This document shows, one piece after another, positions 42,234 through 52,327 of a stretch of DNA of 64,000 nucleotides. The DNA comes from Platanthera guangdongensis. Lineage: Eukaryota > Streptophyta > Magnoliopsida > Asparagales > Orchidaceae. The notes beneath the pieces are model-generated. The model was not told where the DNA came from, ran no database searches, and was given only the letters and a program-made list of their open reading frames with translations. Position numbers and translations under genes: made by a program. The stretch is from the NCBI GenBank assembly GCA_039583875.1, contig CM077163.1, positions 235,096,646 to 235,160,645 on the forward strand. Reading direction: 5' to 3'. Every line of letters starts with the position of its first letter. The first letter of the stretch is position 1.

Positions 42234-42514
42234 GATTAATATTAATTAGTTAATATTAATTAGATTAATTAATTACTTAAATGATTTTGTATTTTCTTGT
42301 ATGGTTAACCTTCCTCATCTATATAAGGGGAGGGGTTTATGTGTTTGGGTATATTGAAGGTCCTAGTATTTTGAACTCTCTTCTGAGAGAAGGATCTTGG
42401 AGGAACCCAACCTCCTTGATTTTGGTCGTGAATTGCTACAGATTGTATCGTGTGCTCCTTTCAATTAATCAATATTGTGTTCTTCTTGTTCCGACATCTT
42501 CGTTGTTCGTAACA
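42234..42514 (+). repeat. Right LTR of the small LTR element, part 2
   Basis: Continues 27435 after Tat-2. Begins with an AT-rich repeat (gattaatattaattag..) absent from the left LTR, then matches 17930-18161, including 'catctatataaggggagggg' and the end ..TTGTTCGTAACA. Confidence 0.8.
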
Positions 42515-43650
42515 ATGGTGTGACCTTTCAGAAAATGTCTACATGACACCACCACCAGGGGTCCCTCACTCAGCAGGAGAAGTCTGTCACATTCGCAAGG
42601 CTCTCTATGGACTCAAACAAGCCCCTCGTGCATGGTTCTCTAAGTTCACTACTGTCATCCTATCAGTCGTCTTTACTGCAAGCCTCTTAGATCCTGCCTT
42701 ATTCACACATTCCTCTGGCACTCTCTTGTTGTATGTTGATGACATGATCATCACGGGAGGCAACTCAAGGCATATTCAACAGGTCAAGAATCACCTCAAG
42801 ACTCGGTTTGAAATGAAAGATCTCAGACCTCTTTGTTACTTTCGTAGTCTAAAATTGATCACTCCCCCATGGGTTATCTTCTATCTCAACAGAAGTTTAT
42901 TACTGAGAGTTGCATTACTAATGATCGTATTGATGCTACTCCACTGGAGCGAAATCTCAACCAGTTGCATTAACTGGTTGGAATGCTGGTATATCTCACC
43001 ATCACTCGTCCGGACATCTCTCATGTTGTCCATATCATCAGTCAGTTTGTTTCTCAACTACGGAATACTCAATATGTTGCTCTTCTTCGCATCTTGCGTT
43101 ATCTTCGTGCTACTGTTACTAGATCCCTCCTTTTTTCATCCAACTCATCTTTAATTCTTAGTGCTTGTACTGATCCTGGCTAGGTTGGCGATGCCTCTGA
43201 TCGTAAATCCACCATTGGATATTATATTTTTATTGTAGATTCTCAGATTTCTTGGAAATCCAAGAAACAAGATGTTATATCTCATTCTTGTGCTGAAGCT
43301 GAGTATCTTGTCATGGCCACCAATGTTGTTGAGATGACTTGGCTTCGACGTCTCCTACAATATCTCCACATTTTAATCTCAGATGTCATAATGTTGTTCT
43401 GCGACAATACAAGTGTTATTCAGATTGCTTCCAATCTCGTGTTTAACAAACATATTAAGCATTTGAGATTGACTGTCACTATGCCAGTCAACAATATCTA
43501 ACCAAAACCATTTCACTTCCTCACATTTTGTATGTTCTTCAGATTACTGATTTCTTTACCAAAGCTCATGTTGTTCAGAGACTTGAGTTTCTGATTCAAT
43601 AACTCTCACTGGTTGACTCTCAGACTTTCTGCGAATTATGATAATTTATA
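42515..43650 (+). pseudogene. Right half of the split copia RT, plus RNase H (outermost element)
   Basis: From 42522 the frame reads D-L-S-E-N-V-Y-M-T-P-P-P-G-V, the exact continuation of the RT cut at 17829. Then come 'RKALYGLKQAPRAWFSKF', the catalytic 'LLLYVDDMIITGGN' and 'FEMKDL'. After frameshifts 'LVYLTITRPDISHVVH' (42983 on) and RNase H ('SWKSKKQDVISHSCAEAEY', 'FCDNTSVIQIASN', 'FFTKAHV') follow to about 43600. Many stops, old. Confidence 0.88.
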
Positions 43651-43680
43651 TTGTCTTTTAAACTCAAAATTCGACCTTTC

Positions 43681-43692
43681 GGGGGGGGGGGG
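43681..43692 (+). other. Polypurine tract (G12) of the outer copia
   Basis: A run of 12 G directly before the LTR start TGTAAATATATATAAC. Confidence 0.75.
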
Positions 43693-43884
43693 TGTAAATA
43701 TATATAACAAGTTGTATAAAGCCCATTAGTAAAGGCCCAGTCTTTTGGCCTATTACTTCTTTCTCTTTTTCTCTCTCCTTTAGTTTCACATCTCCTATTT
43801 GTAAAGATGAGACCTCACATTAATGTATATATACCTCCTTTAAGGGAGAATAATATGAAGTTTTTTTTTCATTATTTTCTAACA
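43693..43884 (+). repeat. 3' LTR of the outer copia
   Basis: 192 bp, TGTAAATATATATAAC to ..TTATTTTCTAACA, with a TATA-like 'atgtatatatacctcc' near 43823. Its last bases form part of the LINE target duplication. Confidence 0.8.
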
Positions 43885-43887
43885 AAA
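43872..43887. repeat. Left 16-bp target duplication of the LINE
   Basis: TTATTTTCTAACAAAA occurs here and at 52312-52327, flanking the LINE. A 16-bp duplication is typical of LINE insertion, not of LTR elements. Confidence 0.88.
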
Positions 43888-44254
43888 AACCAACATATGC
43901 GGGTCTCAAGCCTGAATGAAAAATGGTGAGGGTTGTGTTAGATATACGACCAACGTAAAATTTTGTCACCCTTATGAATATGAATCATTTGAGAAATTAT
44001 GCAAAAGCTAGGTTGTTCCCCTTAAGGAACGTGTCGCATGGTCCGAATGCGACGTCTTGGCAAGGACCGCTGCATCTCCAAGACTTGGGTGGTGTTAAAT
44101 TTGCAAGAGTTCTCGTCGTATTGTCTGAATGCGGCGTCTTGGCAAGGACTGCTGCACCTCCAAGAGGACTTTGGTGTAATGTTAAATAGGCAAAAATCAT
44201 CACATATTTGACGTCCTAGGGAAGTATGTCGTAGAACTTGTGATCGACTTAAGT
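43888..44254 (+). other. LINE 5' untranslated region with an internal duplication
   Basis: Non-coding. The word 'gcgacgtcttggcaaggacc' followed by 'gctgcatctccaagac' occurs at 44048-44085 and again, slightly changed, at 44131-44166. Confidence 0.7.
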
Positions 44255-46177
44255 TTGGAAGTTGAAATATAGGTACGCTAACGGGGAAAGTGATGGAAGT
44301 AGTGGATACAATGATTAGGAGAAGGATAAATATTTTATGTCTGCAAGAGACTAGATGAGTTAGTAAGAAAGCTAAATTTTTAGATAATTCAAGTTTTAAA
44401 TTGTGATACACAGGAAAAAATAAAATAAGCAGTAGAGTAGGTATTATTGTGGATACTACTTGAAAGGATGAAGTTGTTAGGGTAAATAGAAAAGGTAATA
44501 GAATCTTAACTCTTAAATTGGTCATAAAAAATGAGTTTATTAATGCGATCAGTGTTTATGCGCTTCAAGTAGGATTAAGTGAAGCTATTAAAGTGTAATT
44601 TTGAGAAGACTTGGATGATTTAGAGAAATCTCACAAAGAGAAAAAGATTTTTATAGGAGGAGACTTAAATGGACATATAAAGAAGAAAAATATAGATAAC
44701 ACAGTCGCTCATGAAGGATATGGATATGGATATGAAGAAAGGAATAAAGAAAGACGAACTATTATAGACTTTGTCGTAACACATGAACTAATTTTATAAA
44801 ATATGCTTTTCGTAAAGAGAGAAGAACATTTAATTACGTTTAAAAGAGAACCAAATAAATCACAAATTGATTATCTTACAACTCGTAAAATGGATAAAAT
44901 GATTTGTAAGGATTGCAAAGCCATAACAGGAGAAAGTTTGACAACACAACATAGATTAGTGGTGTTAGATGTACAAATTAAATATAATAAATTTAAGATA
45001 AGAACAAAAATGTTGCAAAAAATTTGGTGGTGAAATTTGAAGATGGAAAAGCATGTTGTTTTCAAGAAGACGGTTATGGAACAACTAGTTGATGACTTTT
45101 ATGTTGATCCTAATGTCTCATGGGAAGTTATGTCTTCATATTTAAGGATAAGTAGAAAAAACGTATTTAGAGTATCAAAAGATGATGCGCCCTCAAATAA
45201 AAAATCTTGGTGGTGGAAAGAGGAAATGCAAGAAAAAGTGAGGGTAAAGAGGGTCGGCTTTAAATTATTATATGCTTGTAGGAATGATGAAAACTTAGCC
45301 AGGTATATAGTCGCCAAAAAAGAAACTAAACAGACTGTAAGTAAAGCAAGAAGTCATTCTTATGAAGAATTTTATAAGTGACTAGATACCAAAGATGGAG
45401 TACGTGACATATATAAAATTACTTGAGCTTTATAAAGAAAGTCGTGAGATTTAAGTCAAGAAAAATGCATAAAGGATGAGACATACAATTTTGACGGTTG
45501 ATGTGGATATTATAGAGCGATGAAAAAGATATTTTTATCAACTTTATAATGAAACAAAGGACAATGAATTGAACTTGGAAGAGTTGAGTAAATCAGAGAA
45601 GTATAAGAACATAACGTTTTATTGTAAAATTCAAGTATCAGAAGTAAAAGATGTTATAAATAAGATGAAAAATGAAAAGGCAGTTGGAGCAGACGATATA
45701 CCCATCGAAGTATGGAAATGTCTAGGTAATGAATAAATTTTGTGACTTACATGTTTTTTCAATAAGATACTGAAGTTAAAAAGGATGTCAAACCAATAAA
45801 GAGAAACTATCTTGTTACCTTTGTATAAGAATAAATGAGATATACAAAATTATGTTAATTACATAAGAATTAAATTGATGAATCATATCATGAAACTATG
45901 AGAACGAGTAATAGAAAGAAGATTAAGACGAGAGACTAATATCTCAGATAATCAATTTGGATTCATGTTAGGGAGGTTGATTATGGAAGCTATACATCTC
46001 TTGAGGAGACTCATTGACAACTATTGAGAAAGAAAATAAGATTTGCATATGTTGTTTATTGATCTTGAGAAGGCTTATAATAGAGTTCCAAGAGAGATCT
46101 TATGGAGTCTTAGAAAAGAAAGGTGTAAATATATCACATATTGACACAATCAAAGATATGTATACAAATTCAGTGAC
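44255..46177 (+). pseudogene. LINE endonuclease and RT, N-terminal part
   Basis: The apurinic-type endonuclease is readable as 'RTLTGKVMEVVDTMIRRRI', 'NILCLQETR' (catalytic Glu), 'KKIFIGGDLNGHI' and 'TIIDFVVTH', with a typical 'QIDYLTTRK' further on. The RT begins near 45660 ('KNEKAVGADDIPIEVWK') and 'FIDLEKAYNRVPREILW' is near 46050-46100. The frame is broken by stops, mostly TGA where Trp or Arg is expected. It is cut at 46177 by the nested copia and resumes at 51362. Confidence 0.88.
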
Positions 46178-46182
46178 AAGGG

Positions 46183-46320
46183 AGTTGAAATCAAGTCACT
46201 TGCTTCCCGTTTATTGTATTTTACTCATAAGGGTAGTTTGATCCTTTGTACTTTTTCTCCCTTCATATATTTATATGGGGAGCCCTCTTTCTATTAATCA
46301 ATCAAACATTTTTCTCTACT
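46183..46320 (+). repeat. 5' LTR of the AG...CT copia
   Basis: 138 bp, AGTTGAAATCAAGTCAC to ..CATTTTTCTCTACT, with a TATA-like 'tatatttatatgggg' near 46266-46280. The exact ends follow from the 5-bp duplication on both sides and from the primer site starting at the next base. Confidence 0.85.
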
Positions 46321-46332
46321 TGGTATCAAAGG
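46321..46332 (+). other. Primer-binding site of the AG...CT copia
   Basis: TGGTATCAAAGG directly after the LTR; initiator Met type with one change from TGGTATCAGAG. Confidence 0.8.
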
Positions 46333-46826
46333 ACGAAAACGCCCGAACCCTAACCTACTCGTGTCGCCGCCCGCCTCCCGCTCGCCGTCCTTCTCGCTCG
46401 TTGCCGCTTCCTCAACTGCCAGATGTTTTGTCGCTGACATCGTGCATGGAGCCTCACGGCTCTATCGCTGGCAGCGGGGCATGCCGAAGGAGCCGACCGT
46501 CTCCTCATGACGCATCGCCCGATTTCTGCCAACGCCGTCTGTAGCTGCTTCACCGACCATCGCCGGTCCCTTCCTCGCCTGACGCTGCATCTGGCGCTGT
46601 GTTTCCCGCTATATTCGACAGACGCTGCTTCTCCGTCTTCCCCTGCCGATGCTGCTTCCTGATCCCGATCCAGATCAGGCCGACGCTGCTTCTCCCAGCC
46701 GACGCTGTTTCTCCTTGCCGACGCTGCTTCCCCTCATGAGGCCACATCTCTTCTAATACCTCCTGATCTAGATCTAGATCTGGTTCCTCCTCCTGTTGCA
46801 TCCAGTATGATCCAGCCCTTGTCCCT

Positions 46827-47780
46827 TTGATCTTGTCGGGTGCTCCTTTTTTGTCTCATTGTCGTTCTGTGCCTTCGTCATGGATGATTCCTCCGCTGCA
46901 GTTGATTCTCACATCCCCGATGGTTATGGCTCCCCCGATGGGTGAATCTCAGTGGCCCTCTGGCCACGCTGGCTCCTTGAAAATTACCAATGTACCACTG
47001 GATGGAACAAACTACCTTGAATGGTCTCGTGCAGCACAGCATGTTACCCGCAGCCACCAGTTGTTTGGATACATTGATGGGACTAAGGTGGCACCGTCTA
47101 GGGATGATTCTTCTTGGCCACGATGGGACTCAAAAAATTCACTAGTGGTCTCATGACTTCTCCATTCTATGTCACCCAAGGTGTACCGCAATTATATGTT
47201 AATGGACTCGGCTTATGAGATTTGGACTCAAGAGCGGGAGACTTACTCTCAGATTGGGAACTCCACTCAGGTCTATGAGCTTACCCGCCGGATGTTGGAG
47301 CTCCGGCAGGGATCTATGACAGTGTCTACCTACTACTCCGAGTTTGAGCGCATATCTCAGGAGTTGGATTACTTTGATCAGTTCACTCCCGCCTGCACTG
47401 TCGATGCAGTCCTGTTACAGAAGCGCGATGAACGATTCCGCCTACATGTGTTCCTAATGGGGTTAGGAATGGAGCTTGATATGGTTCGTACCAATATTCT
47501 TCACCGGTCTCCTCTTCCATCTTTTCGTGAGGCCTTCAGTATGGTTCTTGGCGATGAAGATCGTCGCCGTTCTCTCAGCAATACAGCTCCTCTTCCTGAC
47601 CGTTCTGCCTTTACTAGTACTGGACGTGGTGGTTCCAGTCATACCAGCACGATTCCTACGTGCGCTCATTGTGGTTTCCAGGGTCATTCCCGTGAAGTGT
47701 GTTTCAAGCTTCATCCTCACCTTGCTCCACCTGGATATGTCCGTGGCTGTGGACGTGGTCGTGACCCTGAACGTGGAGGA
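46827..47780 (+). pseudogene. Copia gag
   Basis: The N-terminal part (46827-47156) has 'LKITNVPLDGTNYLEWSRAA' and 'GYIDGTKVAPS', typical of copia gag. A stop at 47154-47156 breaks the frame. It resumes at 47169 with 'AYEIWTQERETYSQIGNST', 'RRMLELRQGSMTVSTYYSEF' and 'LHVFLMGLGMELDMVRTNIL'. A zinc knuckle CAHCGFQGHSREVC (C-x2-C-x4-H-x4-C, complete) is near 47658-47700. It binds element RNA in the particle. Confidence 0.88.
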
Positions 47781-49580
47781 TCCCGCCCGACTGGTACCCG
47801 CTCTCATGATGCTGCTTATTCCACAGAAATGCAGGAGGCACGTCACAGCCAGCCCCTGGATCACCTCACCACATCAGAATTGGATGCTCTACGACGCCTG
47901 CTTCACTCTCAGTCTGATCCGACTCCCAGTGGCACTTCTTCGTTGTTTGCTACTGCTGCGATGCCCAGTGCCCATGCCGCTATGCCTTCCCCGTTTGAGT
48001 GGATCATTGACTCTGGAGCCACTGATCATATGACCGGGTCCTCTACAGGTTTTTCCTCCTACACTCCCTTGTCTGGTAAGGACAAGGTTGTCTCTGCTAA
48101 TGGTACCTTGTCTCCTATTGCCGGCAAGGGGTTTTTTTCCTGTTCCTCCTCTCTTACTCTCTCTTCTGTCTTGCATGTTCCCTCATTTCCCCGCAGTTTA
48201 CTTTCTATTAGCAACCTTACTAAATCCCTTAACTGTTATGTAACCTTTTTCTCTGATTCTTGTATCTTTCAGGAACTGGGTACGAAGCGGATACTTGGCA
48301 GTGGTAGGAATCGTGGTGGTCTGTACTACCTGGATACTACACCATCATCCCTTGCTCTTTCCTCTTCGGCTGCTCCTCTTACTGCTACTGACGCTCGTCG
48401 CTGGCACTTGTGTCTTGGTCATCCGTCTCCTGTTTATCTTCAGAAACTCTTTCCTGCTTTATCTCAGTTTATTCCTAGTTTAAAATGTGTTGTATGTGTA
48501 ATGTCTAAACATGTTCGTCACTCGACATCTCATGTATCTTCTCCTAATAGTACACCTTTTGTTGTTATACATTCTGATGTCTGGGGACCCTCCCCAATTG
48601 TGTCTTTAACTTGCTATAGATGGTTTGTTACCTTTATTGATTGTTTTTCTCGTACTGCGTGAGTTTATCTTTTAAAGAAAAAAGGAGAAGTTGCTTCTGT
48701 TTTTCAAACATTTCATAAGATGGTACAAACGCAGTTCAATGGCACAATTCGTGTCCTTCGTAGCGACAACGGCAGGGAATATGATGATCGTGTGTATTTG
48801 GGGCCTATCTATCGAGCAATGACATCCTCCACCAAACCACGTGTGTCTATACTTCCACCCAAAATGGTGTGGCTGAACGGAAGAACAGACATCTTCTTGA
48901 TGTTAACCGTTGTCTCCTCACCTCCATGCACCTTCTGAAACCCTATTGGGGTGATGCCATCATGACAGCTACTCATCTCACCAACCGTCTTCTCTCTCGG
49001 GTTCTAGAGTATGCTACCCCTCTAGCGCGCCTTTCTTCTACGACCATTGTTCATACCTCTTCGCTTCCACCCCGCGTGTTTGGGTGTGTCTGTTTTGTTC
49101 ATGTTCATCAACCACTCCGTGACAAGCTCGATCCTAGAGCTCTCCGTTGTGTTTTTCTTGGCTATTTTACCACCACCAAGGGGTATCGGTGCTATCACCC
49201 ACCTTCTCGACGTACTTACTGTACCATGGATGTGACGTTTCGCGAAGATGAATCATATTACTTACCTTCGACTCCTTCTCGTCAGGGGGAGGAAGATAAT
49301 GATGTTAGTGGTGTTCCTCATCCTGTTATCCCCCCCCCCCCAGGCGCAGTAACACTCCTCCTTCCACTATGCCATCCACTCCTTCCACTATGTCGTCCAC
49401 TACAGATATCTCTCATATACCCTTCTCTCATCATCCATCTCTCATCACGCCGCTACCTCACGTTTATCATCGTCGAAAAACAGGTGACCCACCCATCATT
49501 GTTCCGCTGCTGCCAGTGCTGCCTTTGGACTAAGCTCCTGATGTTGATTTACATGTTCCCATTGCTCAATTAAAAGGTAA
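47781..49580 (+). pseudogene. Copia protease and integrase
   Basis: Protease 'WIIDSGATDHMTG' at 48001-48040, integrase zinc module 'WHLCLGHPSPVYLQKL' and 'CVVCVMSKHVRH' (48400-48520). The integrase core has Asp ('VIHSDVWGP') and then a stop TGA at 48661-48663. After frameshifts come 'LRSDNGREYDD' (second Asp) and 'MAERKNRHLLDVNRC' (Glu, 48869 on). The tail continues 'LRCVFLGYFTTTKGYRCYHP'. The long Pro/Ser linker toward RT holds a C-run at 49331-49343. Confidence 0.88.
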
Positions 49581-49662
49581 GGTCCGGTGTACCGAACACC
49601 CCATTTCTAATCATGTTGCTTATAATCACCTCTCTAAGCCTCACCAGTCTTTTATATCCTCT

Positions 49663-51216
49663 TTGTCCGAGATTTCTATTCCTAAGACATGGCAAGAGGC
49701 ACTTGGCATTCCAGTATGGGCCCAAGCAATGGAGGAAGAAATGTCTGCTTTGGAGAAGAATCACACATGGGATGTCACCCATCTTCCACCTGGCAAGAAA
49801 CCCATTGGTTCAAGATGGGTCTTCTCTATCAAGCAGAATCCTGATGGGAAAGTCGAGCGTTGTAAAGCTCGGTTGGTTGCTCGTGGTTATACCCAGACTC
49901 AGGGGATTGATTACCAAGAGACCTTTGCACCGGTTGCAAAGATGGACTCTATTCGTGTAATCATATCATGTGCTGTGATTTTAGACTGGGAGCTTCATCA
50001 ACTGGACGTAAAAAATGCATTCTTGCACGGGGACCTCAAAGAAGAGGTCCACATGGTCTTTCCTCCAGGCTTTGTGAGTAAGGGACAAGAGAACCTTGTA
50101 TGTCGCTTACGAAAGTCCTTGTATGGGCTGAAGCAGTCCCCGAGGGCTTGGTTCGGTAGATTCCACAAGGCCGTGATCCAGTTTGGCTACCTGCAGGTAC
50201 ACTCTGATCATACCCTATTTGTCAGGAGGAATGAAAAGAAAATCGTTGTTCTGATAGTCTATGTTGATGATATTGTGATCACAGGAAATGACACAGATGA
50301 AATCTCCAAATTGAAGGCTCGTCTCTCAGCTGAGTTTGAAGTTAAAGACCTGGGAAGGCTACGCTACTTCCTCGGAATTGAAGTAACCCGTTCTGACAAA
50401 GGAATCTTTATCTCTCAATGCAAGTATGTGTTAGACCTGCTAACGTAGACCGGTCTGCTTGGTTGTGCCCCTGCAAACACTCCTATGGAGGAGAACCATA
50501 AGATTGATGAGGATAGCAATGGTGATCGGACAGATCCCTCCAGTTATCAAAGATTAGTGGGAAAGCTCTTATATCTCTCGCATACTCGCCCCGACATTAC
50601 ATATGTTGTTGGGATCCTGAGTAGATACATGCATGCTCCAAGAGTTAGACACCAGGAGGCAGCTTACCGTGTCCTCCGGTATTTGAAGAAGTCCCCTGAA
50701 CGGGGGCTAATGTTCTCTAAGAACAATCACTTGCGGATTGATGTTTTCACTGACGCAGACTGAGCTGGGTACCACGATGACCGGAAATCTACAACAGGCT
50801 ATTGCACATTCATTGGAGGAAACCTGGTCACTTGGCGTAGTAAGAAACAGAATGTGGTTGCCAGATCAAGTGTCGAGGCTGAGTACCGGGCAATGTCCCA
50901 AGGCCTCTGTGAAGGCCTGTGGTTGCGTACCCTACTGCATGATCTAGGGCTTCAGGAGGAAGCTCTCATATCCCTGTACTGCGATAACAAAGCTACCATC
51001 AACATAGCACACAATCCAGTTCAGCATGACAAGACTAAACACGTTGAGGTGGATCGTCACTTCATCAAAGATCATCTTGAAAAAGGAAACTTAGTCACAC
51101 CCTTCGTTCATTCCAGAGATCAGTTGGCTGACATCTTCACCAAGAGTTTAGGTTCCGATGTCTTCACTGATGACACTCATAGGCTCGGAATGACAGATAT
51201 ATACCGTTCGACTTGA
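49663..51216 (+). pseudogene. Copia RT and RNase H
   Basis: Largely intact: 'TWQEALGIPVWAQAMEEE', 'PIGSRWVFSIKQNPDGKVER', 'HQLDVKNAFLHGDLKEEVHM', 'YGLKQSPRAWFGRF' and the catalytic 'VYVDDIVITGND'. A TAG at 50446-50448 interrupts. The RT end (50485-50763, 'YLSHTRPDITYVV') stops at a TGA where Trp is expected (D-A-D-W). RNase H continues (50854-51216, 'VARSSVEAEYRAMS', 'YCDNKATINIAHN', 'LADIFTKSL'). Confidence 0.92.
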
Positions 51217-51223
51217 GGGGGAG
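51213..51223 (+). other. Polypurine tract of the AG...CT copia
   Basis: TTGAGGGGGAG directly before the 3' LTR start AGTTGAAATC. It fixes the LTR start independently of the target duplication. Confidence 0.88.
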
Positions 51224-51361
51224 AGTTGAAATCAAGTCACTTTCTTCTCGTTTATTGTATTTTACCCATAAGGGTAGTTTGGTTCTTTGTACTTTTTCTC
51301 CCTTCATATATTTATATGGGGAGCCCTCTTTCTATTAATCAATCAAGCATTTTTCTCTACT
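51224..51361 (+). repeat. 3' LTR of the AG...CT copia
   Basis: 138 bp, six differences from the 5' LTR, followed by AAGGG. Confidence 0.88.
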
Positions 51362-52311
51362 AAGGGTGAGGACATCTTGAGGATTAACACAAATTCTCTA
51401 TCACTGTTGGCTTACATCAAGGTTCATCTTTAAGCCCTCATCTCTTTACCCTTATCTTAGATGGGCTCACCAGACATATCCAACAAGCAATACCTTGGTG
51501 TTTATTGTTTGCGAATGATATCGTTTTGGTTGATGAGACGTGCGAGGGTGTAAAAGCAAAACTTGAATCTTGGCGAGATACTTTAGAAAAGAAGGGTTTT
51601 AGATTGAGCAGGGCAAAGACAGGGTATATGGAGCTTAAATTCAGCAGTACAAGAAGGTCAGATGACTTTGTTATTAAGTTGGGTGATCAAGATATTTCTC
51701 GTAGTGAGTGTTTTAAATATCTTGGATCAATAGTTCAAAAAGATGGAGGTATTGATAAAGATGTGACACATAGAATCGAAACGGGGTGGTTGAAGTGGAG
51801 AGGTGCGTCAAGGATCTTATGTGATCGTAAAGTACCACTAAAACTTAAGGGCAAGTTTTACCGTACTGCAATTAGACCCTTGATGCTCTATGGTTCCGAG
51901 TGTTGGACAGTGAATTGTGTACATGAGCAAAAAATGGGAGTTGCGAAGATGAGAATGCTTAAGTGGATGTGAGGACAGACGAGTTTGGATAAAATTAGGA
52001 ATGAAAGTATCAAGGATAAGACAGGGGTAGCACCAATTGCAGAGAAGATGCGAGAAGCTCGTCTAAGATGGTATGGACACGTACAAAGAAGACCATTAAA
52101 GGCACCTGTTAGGCGTTGTGAGAGTCTAGTCACTAGGCATGTTAAACGAGGGAGGGTAGACCAATAAAGACTTGGAATGAAACTGTAAGGAAAGACATGA
52201 TGTACTTACACATTAGTGAGATTATGACAAAAGATAGGGCACAATGGCGACAAAGGAATATAGCCGACCCCACTATAGTGGGATAAAGGCTTGAGTGTTG
52301 TTGTAGTGTTG
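51362..52311 (+). pseudogene. LINE RT, C-terminal part, and 3' end
   Basis: Continues the LINE: 'ITVGLHQGSSLSPHLFTLIL', then 'LLFANDIVLVDET', where the family has F-A-D-D, so the first catalytic Asp of the RT box is now Asn. Then 'GYMELKFSSTRRSDDFVIKL', 'FKYLGSIVQKDGGIDKDV' and 'RLRWYGHVQRRP'. A stop at 51970-51972 and a frameshift after 52167 damage it. The tail '..GWDKGL-like' and TTG-rich end precede the 16-bp target duplication. Confidence 0.9.
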
Positions 52312-52327
52312 TTATTTTCTAACAAAA
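52312..52327. repeat. Right 16-bp target duplication of the LINE
   Basis: Identical to 43872-43887. The sequence from 52328 on is therefore the original right flank of the outer copia. Confidence 0.88.

Larger units (their letters stand above)
17830..42514 (+). mobile_element. Small non-coding LTR element, itself multiply interrupted
   Basis: A pair of related LTRs (17830-18161, and 27327-27435 joined to 42234-42514) flanks about 1.1 kb of interior (18162-18881 and 26932-27326) once the MULE and Tat-2 are removed. The restored size is about 1.85 kb. LTR ends are TGTTAC...GTAACA-like, forming a 6-bp inverted repeat. It sits in the middle of a copia RT codon motif. Possible target duplication GTAAC/GTGAC or ACGGT/ATGGT; the exact one is unclear because of small indels. 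No protein is recognised, so it is a small non-autonomous LTR element. Confidence 0.65.
46183..51361 (+). mobile_element. Copia element with AG...CT LTR ends, nested in the LINE
   Basis: 5179 bp between AAGGG duplications (46178-46182 and 51362-51366). Restoring the target recovers the LINE frame (..S-V-T-R-V-R-T..). LTRs are 138 bp and differ at 6 sites (4.3%; about 1.7 million years at an assumed 1.3e-8). All copia domains are present in the order gag, protease, integrase, RT, RNase H. The LTR termini are AGT...ACT rather than TG...CA. Confidence 0.9.
43888..52311 (+). mobile_element. RTE-type LINE, interrupted
   Basis: 8424 bp, or about 3.24 kb without the nested copia, which is the normal full length for RTE elements. 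It has an endonuclease (about 44255 on), an RT, and a 3' end '..gggataaaggcttgagtgtt' followed by short TTG-type repeats ('gttgttgtagtgttg') instead of poly-A, as in RTE. Many stops, nearly all explained by CGA-to-TGA or TGG-to-TGA changes. Confidence 0.88.

Noticed and set aside
44022..44525. Minus-strand frame opposite the LINE start.
   Set aside because: Shadow of the LINE 5' region. Its repeats mirror the duplication there.
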